Below are positions 1-10,362 of a stretch of DNA of 64,000 nt, piece by piece; position 1 is the stretch's first letter; each line of letters opens with the position of its first letter. The DNA lies in the NCBI GenBank assembly GCA_022747635.1, contig JAKTNV010000002.1:3324001-3388000 (forward strand). The letters are read 5' to 3'. The translations under genes and the position numbers were made by a program. Under the pieces are notes generated by a model that saw only the letters and a program-made list of their open reading frames with translations, had not been told where the DNA came from and made no database searches. This stretch comes from Hetaerina americana (taxonomy: Eukaryota; Arthropoda; Insecta; Odonata; Calopterygidae).

Positions 1-610
1 AAAAATGAGTTTCGAGCAATGATTAAACATGATGGAAGAAAGACTATTAAAATTCCTGATAAAAAATAAAACTGTAGAAACTGCATGCAGTGATTATGTA
101 ACAAAAACTGCCCAAGCTTTAAGTGATAAAAAGTATGTTATAGGGGTAAATATGGATCTATTAAAAGCCTTTGATTCTGTAAAAGCTAGCATTCTTTTAA
201 CTAAACTAGGACATAATGGTATCAGGGGAGTGGCTCATCTCTGGCATACATCTTTTTTGGAAAATAGGAAACTATGTATGTATGTATGTATGTAGAAATT
301 GTTGGAAAAAAAGGTTCTACCTACGAATCAACAATGAAAGCTATTAAATATGGTGTTCCACAAGGTTCCGTAATAGGTCCTTTACTTTTCCTGGTGTATA
401 TGAATGACATTGAAAAAGCCATAATCTCTCTAGAGAATAATAACATGGTGTCTATGCAGATGATATAAGTCTAATAGCAGGTCATATGAAATCATCTCAA
501 TTAGAAATAGATATGCATGCTATGGTGAATTCAGTCGCTCAATGGCTGAATGTAAATAATTTAAAACTAGATGCAAGAAAAACAGTTTAATTGGTATTTA
601 GTTTAATATT
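1..610 (+). mobile_element. LINE reverse transcriptase fragment (CR1/L2/jockey group), cut by the window edge
   Basis: Two overlapping reading frames give consecutive pieces of a non-LTR reverse transcriptase. The first (29-295) has the palm segment MDLLKAFDSV. The second (about 295-468) has the hallmark GVPQGSVIGPLLFLVYMNDI. A further frame after 463 gives YADDISL, the catalytic box, and then LNVNNLKLDARKT. The frames are broken at a TATG microsatellite (273-294) and again near 455, and a stop follows the KT motif, so the copy is dead. The 5' part lies outside the window. The reading stops at 610, where a hairpin element is inserted. The exact clade cannot be fixed from this short piece. Confidence 0.8.
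273..294. repeat. TATG tetranucleotide microsatellite inside LINE ORF
   Basis: Five perfect TATG units plus a partial one lie in the reverse transcriptase frame. They probably account for the frame change between the two LINE pieces, since slippage there would shift the frame. Confidence 0.8.
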
Positions 611-870
611 ATTATTGGTAAGTAGTTCAATAGTTTCAGCCTCAACTTTGTGGAAGTTCATTTTAATAAATGAAAAAGAAACACTTTGTTCCAATCCACC
701 ACTTTATTACAGGTACGACTAGTTTTGACGCTACGGCGTCCTCCTCGGGTACAAAGTTTGGATTGTGACTTTAAACTTTGTACCTGAGGATGATGCCATA
801 GCGTCGAAACTAGTCGTACCTGTAATAAAGTGGTGGATTGGAACAAAGTGTTTCTTTTTCATTTATTATT
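611..870. mobile_element. Hairpin (inverted-repeat) element, 95-bp arms, with flanking 21-bp direct repeat
   Basis: 665-759 and 773-867 are near-perfect reverse complements separated by 13 bp. The unit is flanked by a 21-bp direct repeat (590-610 and 871-891, one mismatch), which I read as a target-site duplication made when it inserted at the end of the LINE RT. Each arm holds a hammerhead-like core, and the right arm copy is the better one. The layout fits a pair of inverted pseudo-LTRs from a Penelope-like element. No protein is encoded: the 62-aa ORF across the hairpin is incidental. Confidence 0.7.
780..819 (+). ncRNA. Hammerhead-ribozyme-like motif A
   Basis: Order seen: GTAC (stem I, 780-783), CTGAGGA (784-790), unpaired T, GATGC/GCGTC stem II with loop CATA (792-805), GAAAC (806-810), TA, then GTC (813-815) and GTAC (816-819), which re-pairs with 780-783. 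GAAAC plus TAGTC makes a palindromic stem III (ACTAGT) and the canonical GUC cleavage triplet. Palindromic, very short stem III is what known Penelope-element hammerheads use when acting as dimers. The extra T between the CTGANGA box and stem II departs from the textbook core. The opposite arm carries a mutated copy (CCGAGGA, AAAAC) on the minus strand at 752-713. Confidence 0.55.
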
Positions 871-891
871 ATTGGTATTTATTTTAATATT

Positions 892-1729
892 TCCTAAACC
901 AGAACATATTTTTCTCTAAATTTTACAACACACACTAGGCTACACGTACACATTGGGCAGTCTTTCGCTTATCCCATGCTCATGGCCTAGTTTAGTAACC
1001 AGGTCCAAATAACCTCACCTCGGTCGTCATCTCACGCGAAAAAACACAAAGTACTTCACAATATCTCCTAAACCAGAACATTTTTTTCCCTAAATTTTAC
1101 AATACTTACTAGGCATCACATATACTTTCAGCAGTCTTTCGCTTACCCCATGTTCATGGCCTAGTTTAGTAACCAAGGCCCACCAAAAGTGACTACTACA
1201 CGACACTGAACTTGGGCCATGGAAATAGGTTTATTTTTCAAGTTTTTTCTTTTATGTATTCAATATTATCTGTAATACGACCGTTTTTTTCTTCCACCGT
1301 TTCACATAGTAGACCAATGTTTTTATGAAAAACACACCATTTAAGCAATATGTTTCTTAATTTATTACTTACATGTTTTTTTTCATTTTTGCACCATTTC
1401 CCGGTCACGGATTCCTCATTTTCACACTCCCCCCTGATTCTTCACGTCTCTCCATTTTCTTTCTCTGATGTCTTGAGCTGCGAAGATGGGATTTGATGAA
1501 AAGTTTTTAGAAGGTATGTATGGATAACTTTTGTTTATATTATTAGTAATATTCATTAATACATCACGGTTTTAGTATACCTGCAAGTTATTCCACATCA
1601 CCCGAAGAGGTTACTCGCTAGATGCGTTTCTCTTTGTGCTTGGAGAAGAAACGAGCGAAAAAGAGATCCCCGGGAGGCATGTGAGAAGCCGCTTGCTCTT
1701 TCTCTTAATTATAGAGGGAGCATCTCCCG
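892..1729 (+). repeat. Left terminal inverted repeat of the Ulp1/PHD transposon
   Basis: Reverse complement of 11461-12470 with moderate divergence. From inside out: the palindrome-like GGGAGCATCTCCC near 1717-1728, a conserved block with a candidate exon at 1486-1513, then two ~175-bp tandem monomers (marker GGCCTAGTTTAGTAAC near 983 and 1159). It ends inside a further monomer at about 892, so it is shorter than the right TIR, either truncated or one monomer short. Confidence 0.8.
1486..1513 (+). other. Candidate first coding exon inside the left TIR
   Basis: GAAG-ATG-G start context, then codons for MGFDEKFLE, then G followed by GTATGT, a consensus splice donor; the intron reading would stop within five codons. 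The same 28 bases and the donor are perfectly conserved in the opposite TIR (11704-11677), although flanking TIR sequence has diverged. This suggests each end drives a transcript inward. No matching acceptor or second exon was identified. Confidence 0.45.
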
Positions 1730-2013
1730 CTTTGATTTAAGGGTTTAACTTCTGTTTAATTTTTTTCTACAATATATTCATTCCTTTGATGTTCAAATGA
1801 ATTTCGTCTAACCTCCTCCTGTTCGGGTGCCCTATCCACCTGAAAGAAATATTTTAAGCGTTGAACTTCTTATTGAAATTTTACGGAAGAATTTTTAAGA
1901 ATAACGATTACCTCTCAAAATATTGTGTTTTTATCGTTCCGTTGGCATTGACGAATAAGCTTGCCGCGTCAATCACCCTCATCCCCCTAATAATGAATGT
2001 AGCAGAAGATATA

Positions 2014-3344
2014 CTACCTTGATCAAAAAGTTCCCGGAATAACCACCGTGTGGCGCTCCCATCGTTCCGATTTGAGTTCTGTTTTTTTTGTTAAATTGGT
2101 ACATCTGTTGTTGATATTCCCTTTAAATCTTAGTGTCATAACTTGACATTTGCAAAAGTTACGTAGCCAAGAGTACATCTATCTCTGTGTGTGTTGGCGA
2201 TTTTTTACAATTGCAGAAATGGATTTAAATTTGCAACAACGAACTTGTATTAAATTTTGCGTAAAAAACGGATTTAGTGGCGCACGGACGTTGGAAATGT
2301 TGGAAAAGTGTTTCGGCAACGATTCTCTAAAAAAACGGTCGTTTACCAGTGGCACGAGCGGTTCAGAAGTGGTCGTGAGTCAATCGAAGATGATGAACGC
2401 AGTGGCAGACCATCGACATCGAAAGTCGGTGAAAAAATTGATAAAGTAAAAGAAATGTTGGTCAATAACCGCAAATTAACCATCAGAGAAATAGCGGAGG
2501 ACTTGAACATTGCCTATGGATCCGCCCAAGACATTGTGGTTAATGATTTGGGTTTCCGTCGTGTAGCAGCAAAGTTGGTGCCAAAAGACCTCAATTTCAT
2601 GCAAAAAAGAGACCGTGTTGACGTCGCAAAAGACATGATTTGCGAGGCTGAATCCGATCCCACATTCATCAAAAGGATCATTACTGGAGACGAGACGTGG
2701 GTTTATGAGTACGACACGCAATCCAGACATCAGGCAAGTGAATGGCGTTCACCAAATGAGCCGAGACCAAAAAAACCACGTCGTTTTCAGTCAAAAAAGA
2801 AGGCAATGCTGACGGTTTTCATGGATTACAACGGTGTAGTGCATCATGAATTTTTGCCAGAAGGCCAGACAGTAAACAAAGAGTATTATTTGGGCGTTAT
2901 GAGACGTTTGCGTGAAGCAATTCGCCGAAAGAGACCAGAAATGTGGGCAGAAAACTCGTGGATTTTGCACCATGATAACGCACCGTCGCACAGTGCTATC
3001 ATTATTCGTAATTTTTTGACGAAAAATGCAACAAATACCATCCAACAGCCACCGAATTCACCTGATTTGGCTCCCTGTGACTTCTTTCTGTTCAATCGAG
3101 TTAAAAAACCATTACGGGGAACGCGTTTTAGCAGCCGAGAGGAAGTAATGGAAAAATCGCAGGAAGCACTGATGGACATACCGAAAACCGAATATAAAAA
3201 ATGTTTCGAGGATTGGATCAAGCGCTGGCATAAGTGTGTTGCAGTCGATGGGGATTACTTTGAAGGGGACAATATAGATTTAGATGAATAAACTTGTATT
3301 TTTAATTTTTTGAATAAATTCCGGGAAATTTTTGATCAAGGTAG
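2014..3344 (+). mobile_element. mariner element, copy 1 (native 3' end, frameshifted transposase)
   Basis: TIRs begin CTACCTTGATCAAAAA and end with the complement, flanked by TA (2012-2013 and 3345-3346), the mariner target site. Length 1331 bp. It is inserted in the interior of the Ulp1/PHD transposon. It is nearly identical to the copy at 48415-49744 over the shared part, which implies recent activity. Confidence 0.93.
2219..3291 (+). pseudogene. mariner transposase, D,D34D, one-base frameshift
   Basis: This is a DDE/D-type cut-and-paste transposase acting on its TIRs. The N-terminal helix-turn-helix starts MDLNLQQRTCIKF at 2219. The catalytic aspartates lie in TGDETWVYEYD, HHDNAPSHSA and SPDLAPCDFF, with exactly 34 residues between the second and third. 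The C-terminus CVAVDGDYFEGDNIDLDE is intact. The A-tract near 2330 has 7 A where the sister copy has 8, which splits the frame just after the first HTH, so this copy cannot make a full protein. Everything after the slip (2308-3291 frame) is open. The frameshift is the only lesion I see. Confidence 0.9.
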
Positions 3345-3385
3345 TATATTTTATCTGTATGAAAAAGGAATAAAAAAGACATAAA

Positions 3386-3655
3386 CTCAGTAATCAGCCC
3401 GAAGGTCGGTTTGGTAGGTAATGGTAGAGTTCACCCATTACTAAGTCCGACGGCGTGTGAAATAGACACGTCAGGTTAGGGGGGCCAGTTCCTTTCCCTG
3501 TGCCGGTTATAGTTTCCCAGGAAGATCTGGTACCCGAAAAATCACATAGCTTAGGTGGAGCTGCTGGTGTCCAGAGACTTGCCCGAGAATGGAACTCGGG
3601 CCTTCTACTCTGTAGTCAAACGCTCAACCCTTTGGAATACCGCGACCCTCGAAAA
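3386..3655 (-). mobile_element. tRNA-headed SINE (family 2), minus orientation
   Basis: Matches the copy at 56635-56965 in reverse complement. Shared blocks include AGCTCCACC, GTGATTTTTCG, GTACCAG, and the tail region with TACCTACCAAACCGACC. The B-box-like segment (GAGTTCCATTCTC on the minus strand) is mutated here but reads GGGTTCGATTTCC in the other copy, pointing to a pol III tRNA-derived head. It lies about 40 bp beyond the mariner. Confidence 0.65.
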
Positions 3656-4780
3656 AGAAATATGTAAGGACATTTTGGAACTTACTTTTTCGCCAATTCA
3701 AAATTGCTTTGTTTAATGCCTCCAGAAGCGCCCTATATTTGGAACAATGCCAAAACCTTGGTGCTGGTATCACGGGTAACAATGTATTCTGCATCCCCTG
3801 TTCCATAAAGATCTCACTAAGGAGCAGTAGCTACCCCTTAATGAGTGAAACTTAGTCCCCTGTAATGAAATCATTCAGCAATGGTGGGCATATTAATTAA
3901 TGTTATCGTCTCTCAAGTTTAAAAGGGTGAACATTATACCTTAGGGAAGTCATTGCAACCAATCAATACAATGACTTCTTCGTTTATCGCGTTAACAATT
4001 TGGGTCCTCCTCTTCAACTCCTCGGTTGTCTGTCCTGAAACACACATTCCGATACGGGCAGGATTAACTATAAAACCACGAAGTAAATGATATTAGAAAT
4101 AAGCAAAACTACCGTATGAAAGAGTAATCCTCATAAAATCCAACGCCCCATCTTGCAGCCTATACCCAATCTTTGAGGCGACCCTAACAAAGAAGGAGTC
4201 ACCCAACATCTCCGCCCCGAACACTTTTGGTCTCTCATTCTGAAACGAAGGAAACAACATAGAAAGTACCTTAAATGTAGAAAGTGAAAAATTTGATTAC
4301 CCAAAATAATGTAATTCGTATAGCGGGGATACATTTTTACGATTGGAAAAAGTACGTGAGAAGATGAAATGTGCAGGTCACTTACCAAGGAAATCATTGT
4401 TGTAACTGAAGGAAAATGTTCACATCTCTTTGAAAGTTGACGAACGCGCCTAGACAAAAAAACGTAACGTGTTTCTTTATTCGTGAAGAGGATTCATGGG
4501 TGGGCAATCCCTATTGGCCTGAACGACGGACGAAAACGAATTGGGAGGTGAAGGGTGACCATCGGATAAGGGTAAATCCTGGTTAAACCCAAATAGGAGA
4601 GGTCCCACTGCGTCAAAAATCATGTAAAAGGGGAAATACTGCCGACATCAACAATAGTCATCGCTCTCGAGGCGAACCCCGTCGCAGCGGGGAGCATGCC
4701 TTTGGGTTCAAGGTTGGTGCGTACTCGGGGACGAATTCTTCCTTCGCGTACCGGTTTTCCCGGAGGTGATTCCAGTGCCA
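3656..4780. other. No gene recognised
   Basis: Interior of the large TIR element. Only short incidental ORFs on both strands; no domain, repeat or RNA gene that I can support. Confidence 0.5.
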
Positions 4781-4799
4781 TTCTTCAATTAATTGGAAT

Positions 4800-4878
4800 A
4801 GGCAAAGCTTTAGTAGCAGTCGTCATGCCAACATTGTTCCTTCAATATATTAATGACATCAATCTTCCGATTTCATGA
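4800..4878 (+). mobile_element. Possible LINE RT scrap
   Basis: The peptide TLFLQYINDINLPIS resembles the segment between the GVPQGS box and the YADD box of non-LTR reverse transcriptases, but the upstream GVPQGS is not readable. Very short, so the call is tentative. Confidence 0.35.
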
Positions 4879-5432
4879 AAACATCGTTTTCATCTAAACA
4901 CAAGTGTACGCATGCAAAGAATTCCCCGCTAGTCGCCGCGAGGACGTACGGTGGCGGGTGTGACGTCATCATCCGCACAAGAACATTCCTGAACACAAAG
5001 ATTTGTTTTATCGTGCACTGAAACAAAGTTCATCACGCGAAAGAAGGAACTTACATGGATAAATATTCAATAACAGGATACGTTTAATAAAATCATGCGG
5101 GAGAATAGTAATGAAGATGGGTCTATTAAATACAAAAACATTCAGGTAGTCAGGGAAATAAATGCACAGCCAATGGTATTTCTCTACGCGCTTGCGATCA
5201 TATCTATTTTTATCTTCATTGGTCCAAGGAAAAAAATACACTTTAAATCCATCCTATCCACAATCTTTTTCCCTGATTTTACGTGATCTACCATAGTACC
5301 TGTAATTCAACCAACGGTGAAGTAGTGGCTCCCATGCATCCTGGATGAGGGTTGTAGTGGAAGGAAGACATTAAGAATGCTGGAAAGCATGAAGGGAGAT
5401 GAAAAGAGCGCGCAGTTATTTTAGGACCCTAC

Positions 5433-5775
5433 AAGCCACCGCTGGGGTGTTTGGCAGAGGGTGAATACACACCAGACTAATTTTGAGCCAAATATGACCC
5501 CTACTGCGGCGCGACAATGTTATTCTGATCCCCTATCGGTCGTGAAAAAATAGCATCTTGAATCCATCTATTCTACGCTTATTTATTCTAACTTTATTGG
5601 CACGATGCCTCCTACCGTAGTATGATGGGGGTGATAATAAATGTTCAACATCACTGATACAGAGACATCCTTCCAATTTATGCAAGAGATTGAATCTGTA
5701 ATTTAATTTTCGCTATGTGAGTGATTCCCAGCCTGGTTCCTCTAATATTTTGGATACGCTACTAAGCTTATCATT
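5433..5775 (+). repeat. Dispersed repeat R, copy 1
   Basis: Direct copy of 7142-7487. Shared landmarks are CAAGCCACCGC, TTGGCAGNGGGTGAA, ATCCCCTATCG, CTCCTACCGT and GTGATTCC. A 55-bp piece recurs on the minus strand at 46829-46882, next to the same LINE 3' end as here. It therefore probably belongs to non-coding sequence of the LINE at 5960-6521. Confidence 0.65.
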
Positions 5776-5929
5776 TTACAAATCTAGCTCCTCAACGATG
5801 AACGCGATCTATTTTGGCAATCAATCCAACTTCGTGAGGATTCCTTTTTGATGATTCATTAACGCCTTTCATGGAGAGCACCTATCGGGACAATATGCGG
5901 ATCGGCTTTAAAGAAACTTGGCTTCATAA

Positions 5930-6521
5930 AACGGGTGGCGGGGAAATGTAATGAGAAAGTTAAAGAGAGGTGTTATTTTGCTCTAGTTAGACCTCATTTG
6001 GAATATGCCGCAAGTATTTGGGATCCGTGGGAGAAAATTTTGGCAAAAAGAATTAGATAAAGTCCAGAGAAAATCCGCTAGATTCGTTAAAAATTGTTAT
6101 GATAAGAACACAAGTGTGACAGGTCTCTTAGGGGATTTAGGCTGGGAACCACTTGAAGTGCGGAGACAACAAGCGAGGCTTAGACTTTTAGAAAGGTTCA
6201 GAACAAACGAGTTTAACTATGACACTGAAGGAATTATAATGGCCCCACACTACTTAGGTAGATCAGACCACAAAGATAAAATAAGGGAGATAGATTCCAG
6301 GACAGATAGGTACAAATACTCATTCTTTCCCCGAACAATCAGAAATCAAAATAGTAAGAAACCAAAGTCACTTTAGTATGTATGCCATTTTTTATGGATG
6401 TATGATTTTGTGGTTTTTGCATGCGATTTTTTTTTCTTTTCTAAATTACGGATGGTGTCCTAACACCCCCCGCTACACGCCCTTGCGGCGGCTTGCGGGG
6501 TATTAAGTAGATGTAGATTCC
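5930..6521 (+). mobile_element. LINE 3' end (CR1/L2/jockey-like RT C-terminus plus 3' UTR)
   Basis: A frame upstream of 6005 gives FALVRPHLEYAASIWDP. The 6005-6376 frame gives ELDKVQRKSARFVKN, LGWEPLEVRRQQARL and DRYKYSFFPRTIR, the classic C-terminal region after the RT domain. The stop at 6374-6376 is followed by a ~145-bp 3' UTR with a GC-rich stem-like block (CCCGCTACACGCCCTTGCGG) and an end repeated in GTAGATGTAGAT. The same 3' end is found in reverse at 46705-46800, and a related C-terminus lies at 52010-52502. Confidence 0.8.
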
Positions 6522-7047
6522 ATGTACTAGCAGCATATTCTAAACGAGGCCTAACCAGCGAAAGATGACATTTCTCTTTCACCTTTTCATCACATTTACC
6601 CAGTACTCTTCTGATAAATCCTAACTTTTTGTTAGCTTATCCACAAATTTCCCGTATGTGCTTCACCCACGAGAGGTCGTGAGTCAGGGTAACGCCTTTG
6701 CATTTAATTCAATTTACTCATTCCATGTCGGTGTTTCCAATGCCGTAGGCGTTCGGGTGGGAATTGACATTTTTCTAAAAATGTATCATGACGCATATTT
6801 TGAAGTTTAATTTTAATTGCCAAGGGTCGCACCAGCATTGTATAGCATTATGGTAATCTGAAAATGCTGTTGTGTCCTCAGGATCGCGGATATCACGGTA
6901 AACCACTGCATCGCCGGCAAATAAACGTATCTTACTATTAACCAAGGAGCCAATGTCGTTAAAGTTGAGAAGGAATAAAAGAGGTCCCATAACATTTCCC
7001 CGGAGGATAAGCTGAAGTGAATTCAACTGCATCAGATGCAACAGCAT
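6522..7047 (-). mobile_element. LINE RT fragment, minus strand
   Basis: Read from 7047 leftward: GPLLFLLNFNDIGSL, then IRLFAGDAVVYRD (the FADD box with D changed to G), WCDPWQLKLNFKICVMIHF, and near 6545 SLVRPRLEYAAS. It is the same family as the plus-strand LINE that abuts it at 6521, so two copies lie tail to tail. Frameshifts and the catalytic change make it dead. Confidence 0.75.
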
Positions 7048-7141
7048 CTGTGACCGCCCTTTGTACGCCGAGAATCAGGAAAGGTTACCTCCATTCAATG
7101 CGTACATTTCAGATAATAAATTTTTTATTTATTAATATGTA

Positions 7142-7487
7142 CCCAGCAAGCCACCGCCAGGGTGCTTGGCAGGGGGTGAAAGCACACCAGGCTAATGTTG
7201 ACCCGGATATTTTTACCCTTACCGCGGTGGAACAATGTCATTATGATCCCCTATCGTTCGTGGAAAAAATGTCATATTAAATTTACCTGTTCTACACTTA
7301 ATCTCTGTAATTTTATTTGCATGATATCTCCTACCGTGGTGCGATTTGGATAATACAACATTTTCAACATCATTCCTTGAAGAGACGTCGTTTCAATTCC
7401 TGCGAAAGGTTTAATCTTTTATTTCACCTTCGCTCCGCGAGTGATTCCGAGCCTAGCTGCTCTAATACTATAGTATTTTGACAACTA
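7142..7487 (+). repeat. Dispersed repeat R, copy 2
   Basis: Homologous in direct orientation to 5433-5775 over its whole length with about 20-25% difference by eye. The two copies bracket the two tail-to-tail LINE fragments. Confidence 0.65.
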
Positions 7488-7499
7488 GATGAACTATTA

Positions 7500-8295
7500 G
7501 TCAATAATGTATTATTAGAATAATGATGTATGATTAATAATGATATTAATTATGTGCTATTAAAATAATATTATTACTAAATGTATAATAACCCCATCTT
7601 CCAACCCCATGTACCCTTTTAAGCACGTACGGCCGCGAGAAGGAAACAAAGGAATCCCCAAAGGTTCCCAATGCCTCCAAAGGTCCTCCTTGGCACACAC
7701 CCCCTCCATAAAACTCCTCAGGCGAGAGCGAAGGGAAAGATTCCTAATCTCGTCGTTTAAGGCCGACGAAATATGCTTTCCCGGGAAAACCGGTGTCGTC
7801 TGTTTGCGCATTTCCTTTCATGGTGCCGACTGCCAACCCCACGTAATTTTGGTTTGGTCACGTTGCACCCTCTCCCAGTATTGGTATGACTGTTATGATA
7901 TGTTGACTGGTAAGACGGATGCCAAAATGAAGTTCCCGTATTCATCTGCTGCGCTCATTTTATGCATTTGGTGGCGCGACATCTTGCTAAGGCTTACCCA
8001 AAAAAAAATCAGGAAATTCTTGGCAGCTGTAATTGGCTTGATGGTTACGTCAAATTCCATGAGCGTCTTGGAAAATATTTTTAAAAATTTCTCCATTGTT
8101 TTGAAATGCGAGAGGCGAGGCGAGGCGGTGGATGCAGCTGTGTGTGAAATCCAAGAGATGGTTACGCAGAGCTCAGTGACTCCTTCAACCGTTGTCAGGT
8201 GTCGCGTGGTTGGCGGCCGCGACATCATTGGTGGGAGCGTGGCACAGAATGAGATAGTCGTATTCGGCTTATGCGTCTTCTACTTAAACCTTTAA
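7500..8295. other. Unassigned stretch with long open frames on both strands
   Basis: A 228-codon frame on plus (7609-8295) and 111- and 83-codon frames on minus (8228-7893, 7811-7560) overlap. I recognise no motif in either. It may be part of the original coding interior of the large TIR transposon, because it lies between nested LINEs and the jockey insertion, but that is inference. Confidence 0.3.
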
Positions 8296-8299
8296 GCAA

Positions 8300-10362
8300 T
8301 GGGGCTCAGGCACCGGGGAGTAGGGAAGAGCGAACGGGTCAAGGCCATCTCTGGTGTCTCGACCGACGGGCCCAGAGACAGGGTATCGGATGAGGAATCG
8401 GTAAGGAATGGGAATCGGGAAGGGAATGGGGGCCTGCTTCGCCCTATGTGACTACCTCTTTGTGGAGGCGTCCCATTTGTCTTACCAGTCCTTGGGACTT
8501 CGAAGACGTTTTGTGTTCTTCTGCGCTGTCTCTTGGCGACTTTATTACTTCAGGGAAGTCTTCTTAGCACTTCCTTGGCTTCTTCCCTGGCGGAAGTGAT
8601 GCAGGGGTGTCCAGGCTAGCGATGGGTCGTTTGTGACGATCCCACGGCCAGACCTGTGCCTCGGAGATTCTTCGGATAACAGCAAAGTCCGACTCCGCTG
8701 CTTTTCTGAAGAAATCCTGCGCTGCCTTCGGAAGTAGAACGTCTAGCGGTTCCGAATTCCCGTCGCGGTGCATGCTTGAGGCGGGTTCGTAGCGACCTCG
8801 CCCCAATATACACCGAAGTGCAGCAGTCTGCACTACCTGGACTCGAGCAAGACTCGTCTTTGGCACTCCAGACCATACCGGTGATGCGTACGTAATTGCT
8901 GGGAGCACGCACGCCGGTACAGTCTTCTCTTAGTGTCCGCGCTTAGGACTCGCGGGTGAAGAATCGGCCGAAGTCGACTCAACGCCGCAAAGCCCTTGGC
9001 GCGGGCACGATCGCACTGGGATTTCCAGGTGAGCTTTCGATCCATCATCACACCAAGATAAAGGACTTCAGACTCCCTCGGAAGGACGACTCCATCCACC
9101 GACATTCGCTCGTTTGGTGGTGCTCCTCGGCCGGTTTGGAAGACGATGGCTTTCGTCTTCTCGGCATTGACTTCAATCCGCCATCGACGATACCATTTAA
9201 TGAGATCATCGATGGCCTCCTGAAGTCGCTCGGCAGCAAGGTTCTTCTGCCAAGAGCGGTAGAGTAGCGCCGCGTCGTCTGCATATAGTGACAGGATTCC
9301 GTGACGCCCATGATCCCTAGGGATGTCATGAGTGTAGATATTAAACAGCATAGGCCCAAGAACTGAGCCCTGAGGCACGCCGGCGTGTATCCGTCGAACC
9401 CCAGAGTCCGTCCTGAGCCAGCTGGTGACGAATGTCCTGTCCTGCAGGTAGGATCTGATTAGGCGCCAGATCCATGCCGGGAAGCGGAGTCGCTGCATCT
9501 TCAACAGAAGGGCTAGGAGACAGGCGCGGTTGAATGCCTTCTTTATGTCAAAGAAGGCACCGGCTACCGCCATTCTCCTATTGAAGGTGTCCGTGATGAA
9601 GTCTGTAGTCCTCGCTAGCTAATGGATTGTTGAGTGCCGTTCGCGGAAGCCGAACTGCTCCTCCGGGAGAATTTCTTCTGCCCGTATGAAGTCGCAGATC
9701 GGCCCCTGCAGTATTCTTTCGAATATCTTTCCAAAGCCGTCCAGAAGGAAGATGGGCCGGAAGTCTCCGGGACCATACTCAGTCTTATGCGACTTTGGAA
9801 GACAGACGATTCTTGCTCTCCTCCAGGTGGACGGGAAGAAGGAAATTCTGATGCAGCCGTTGAATATGCTGGCCAGGTACGCCACTGCCGCCTTCGGAAG
9901 TTCCCGGATGACGGCATTAGAAATCCGGGCGCTTTCCTTGGGTGAAGGTGACGCATAACCGCTGTGACGTCTTCTTTCTCGATGACAGGCCCAGGAATCT
10001 CATCATTGGCTTCCCCTGTGTCGTGGATTTCCGCCTCAATCGCCGCGGAAGTAGTTCCCTGGGTTCGGAGTGAAGACGCCTTCGAGGTACCTCACTAGCA
10101 TCTCTGCCTTCTCCGCCGGGGAGGCCGCTACTTGATTTCCGCTTATGATGAGAGGGTCGGTGTGCTGAGAGCCGCGCAGTTTCCTGCACAGTTTCCATAC
10201 GCCATCAACCCTTTCTTCCCCGTTTTCATTGAGGAGTTCCTCCTCCAGGTGTGATTCCCAGACTCCCGGACTTCCTTTAGAGCATTTTGGACTTCGACAT
10301 TTTGAGCTCTCAGCTGTTTCCTCAGGTCTGTGGTCCGGTACCGCTGCCAGTGCAAGGGACAT
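8300..10362 (-). mobile_element. jockey-clade LINE, 5'-truncated, inserted in the Ulp1/PHD transposon
   Basis: The element reads leftward from about 10362. It lacks ORF1, the endonuclease and the start of ORF2, as usual for 5'-truncated target-primed insertions. Its right edge falls directly upstream of the Ulp1-domain frame, so it probably split that gene. The 3' UTR extends from the stop at 8564 to roughly 8300; no clear poly-A tract is visible. Confidence 0.75.
8564..10362 (-). pseudogene. jockey-type reverse transcriptase, several frameshifts
   Basis: This RNA-directed DNA polymerase copies LINE RNA at a nicked target. In order on the minus strand: a linker with a jockey-like PAEKAEMLVRYLEGVFTPN (~10100), the fingers motif SFFPSTWRRARIVCLPK and EEQFGFRERHST (9885-9619), then FFDIKKAFNRACLLALL, AGVPQGSVLGPMLFNIYTHD and the catalytic LSLYADDAAL (9573-8833). 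Next come VNAEKTKAIVF and LGVMMDRKLTWKSQC. The C-terminus in another frame has LPAITYASPVWSG to the stop at 8564. At least three frame changes (about 9950, 9610 and 8890) inactivate it. GC content is clearly higher than in surrounding DNA. Confidence 0.85.

Noticed and set aside
2476..3221. Antisense frames opposite the mariner transposase (also at 48878-49608)
   Set aside because: Shadows of the sense ORF; they recur only because the two mariners are near-identical.
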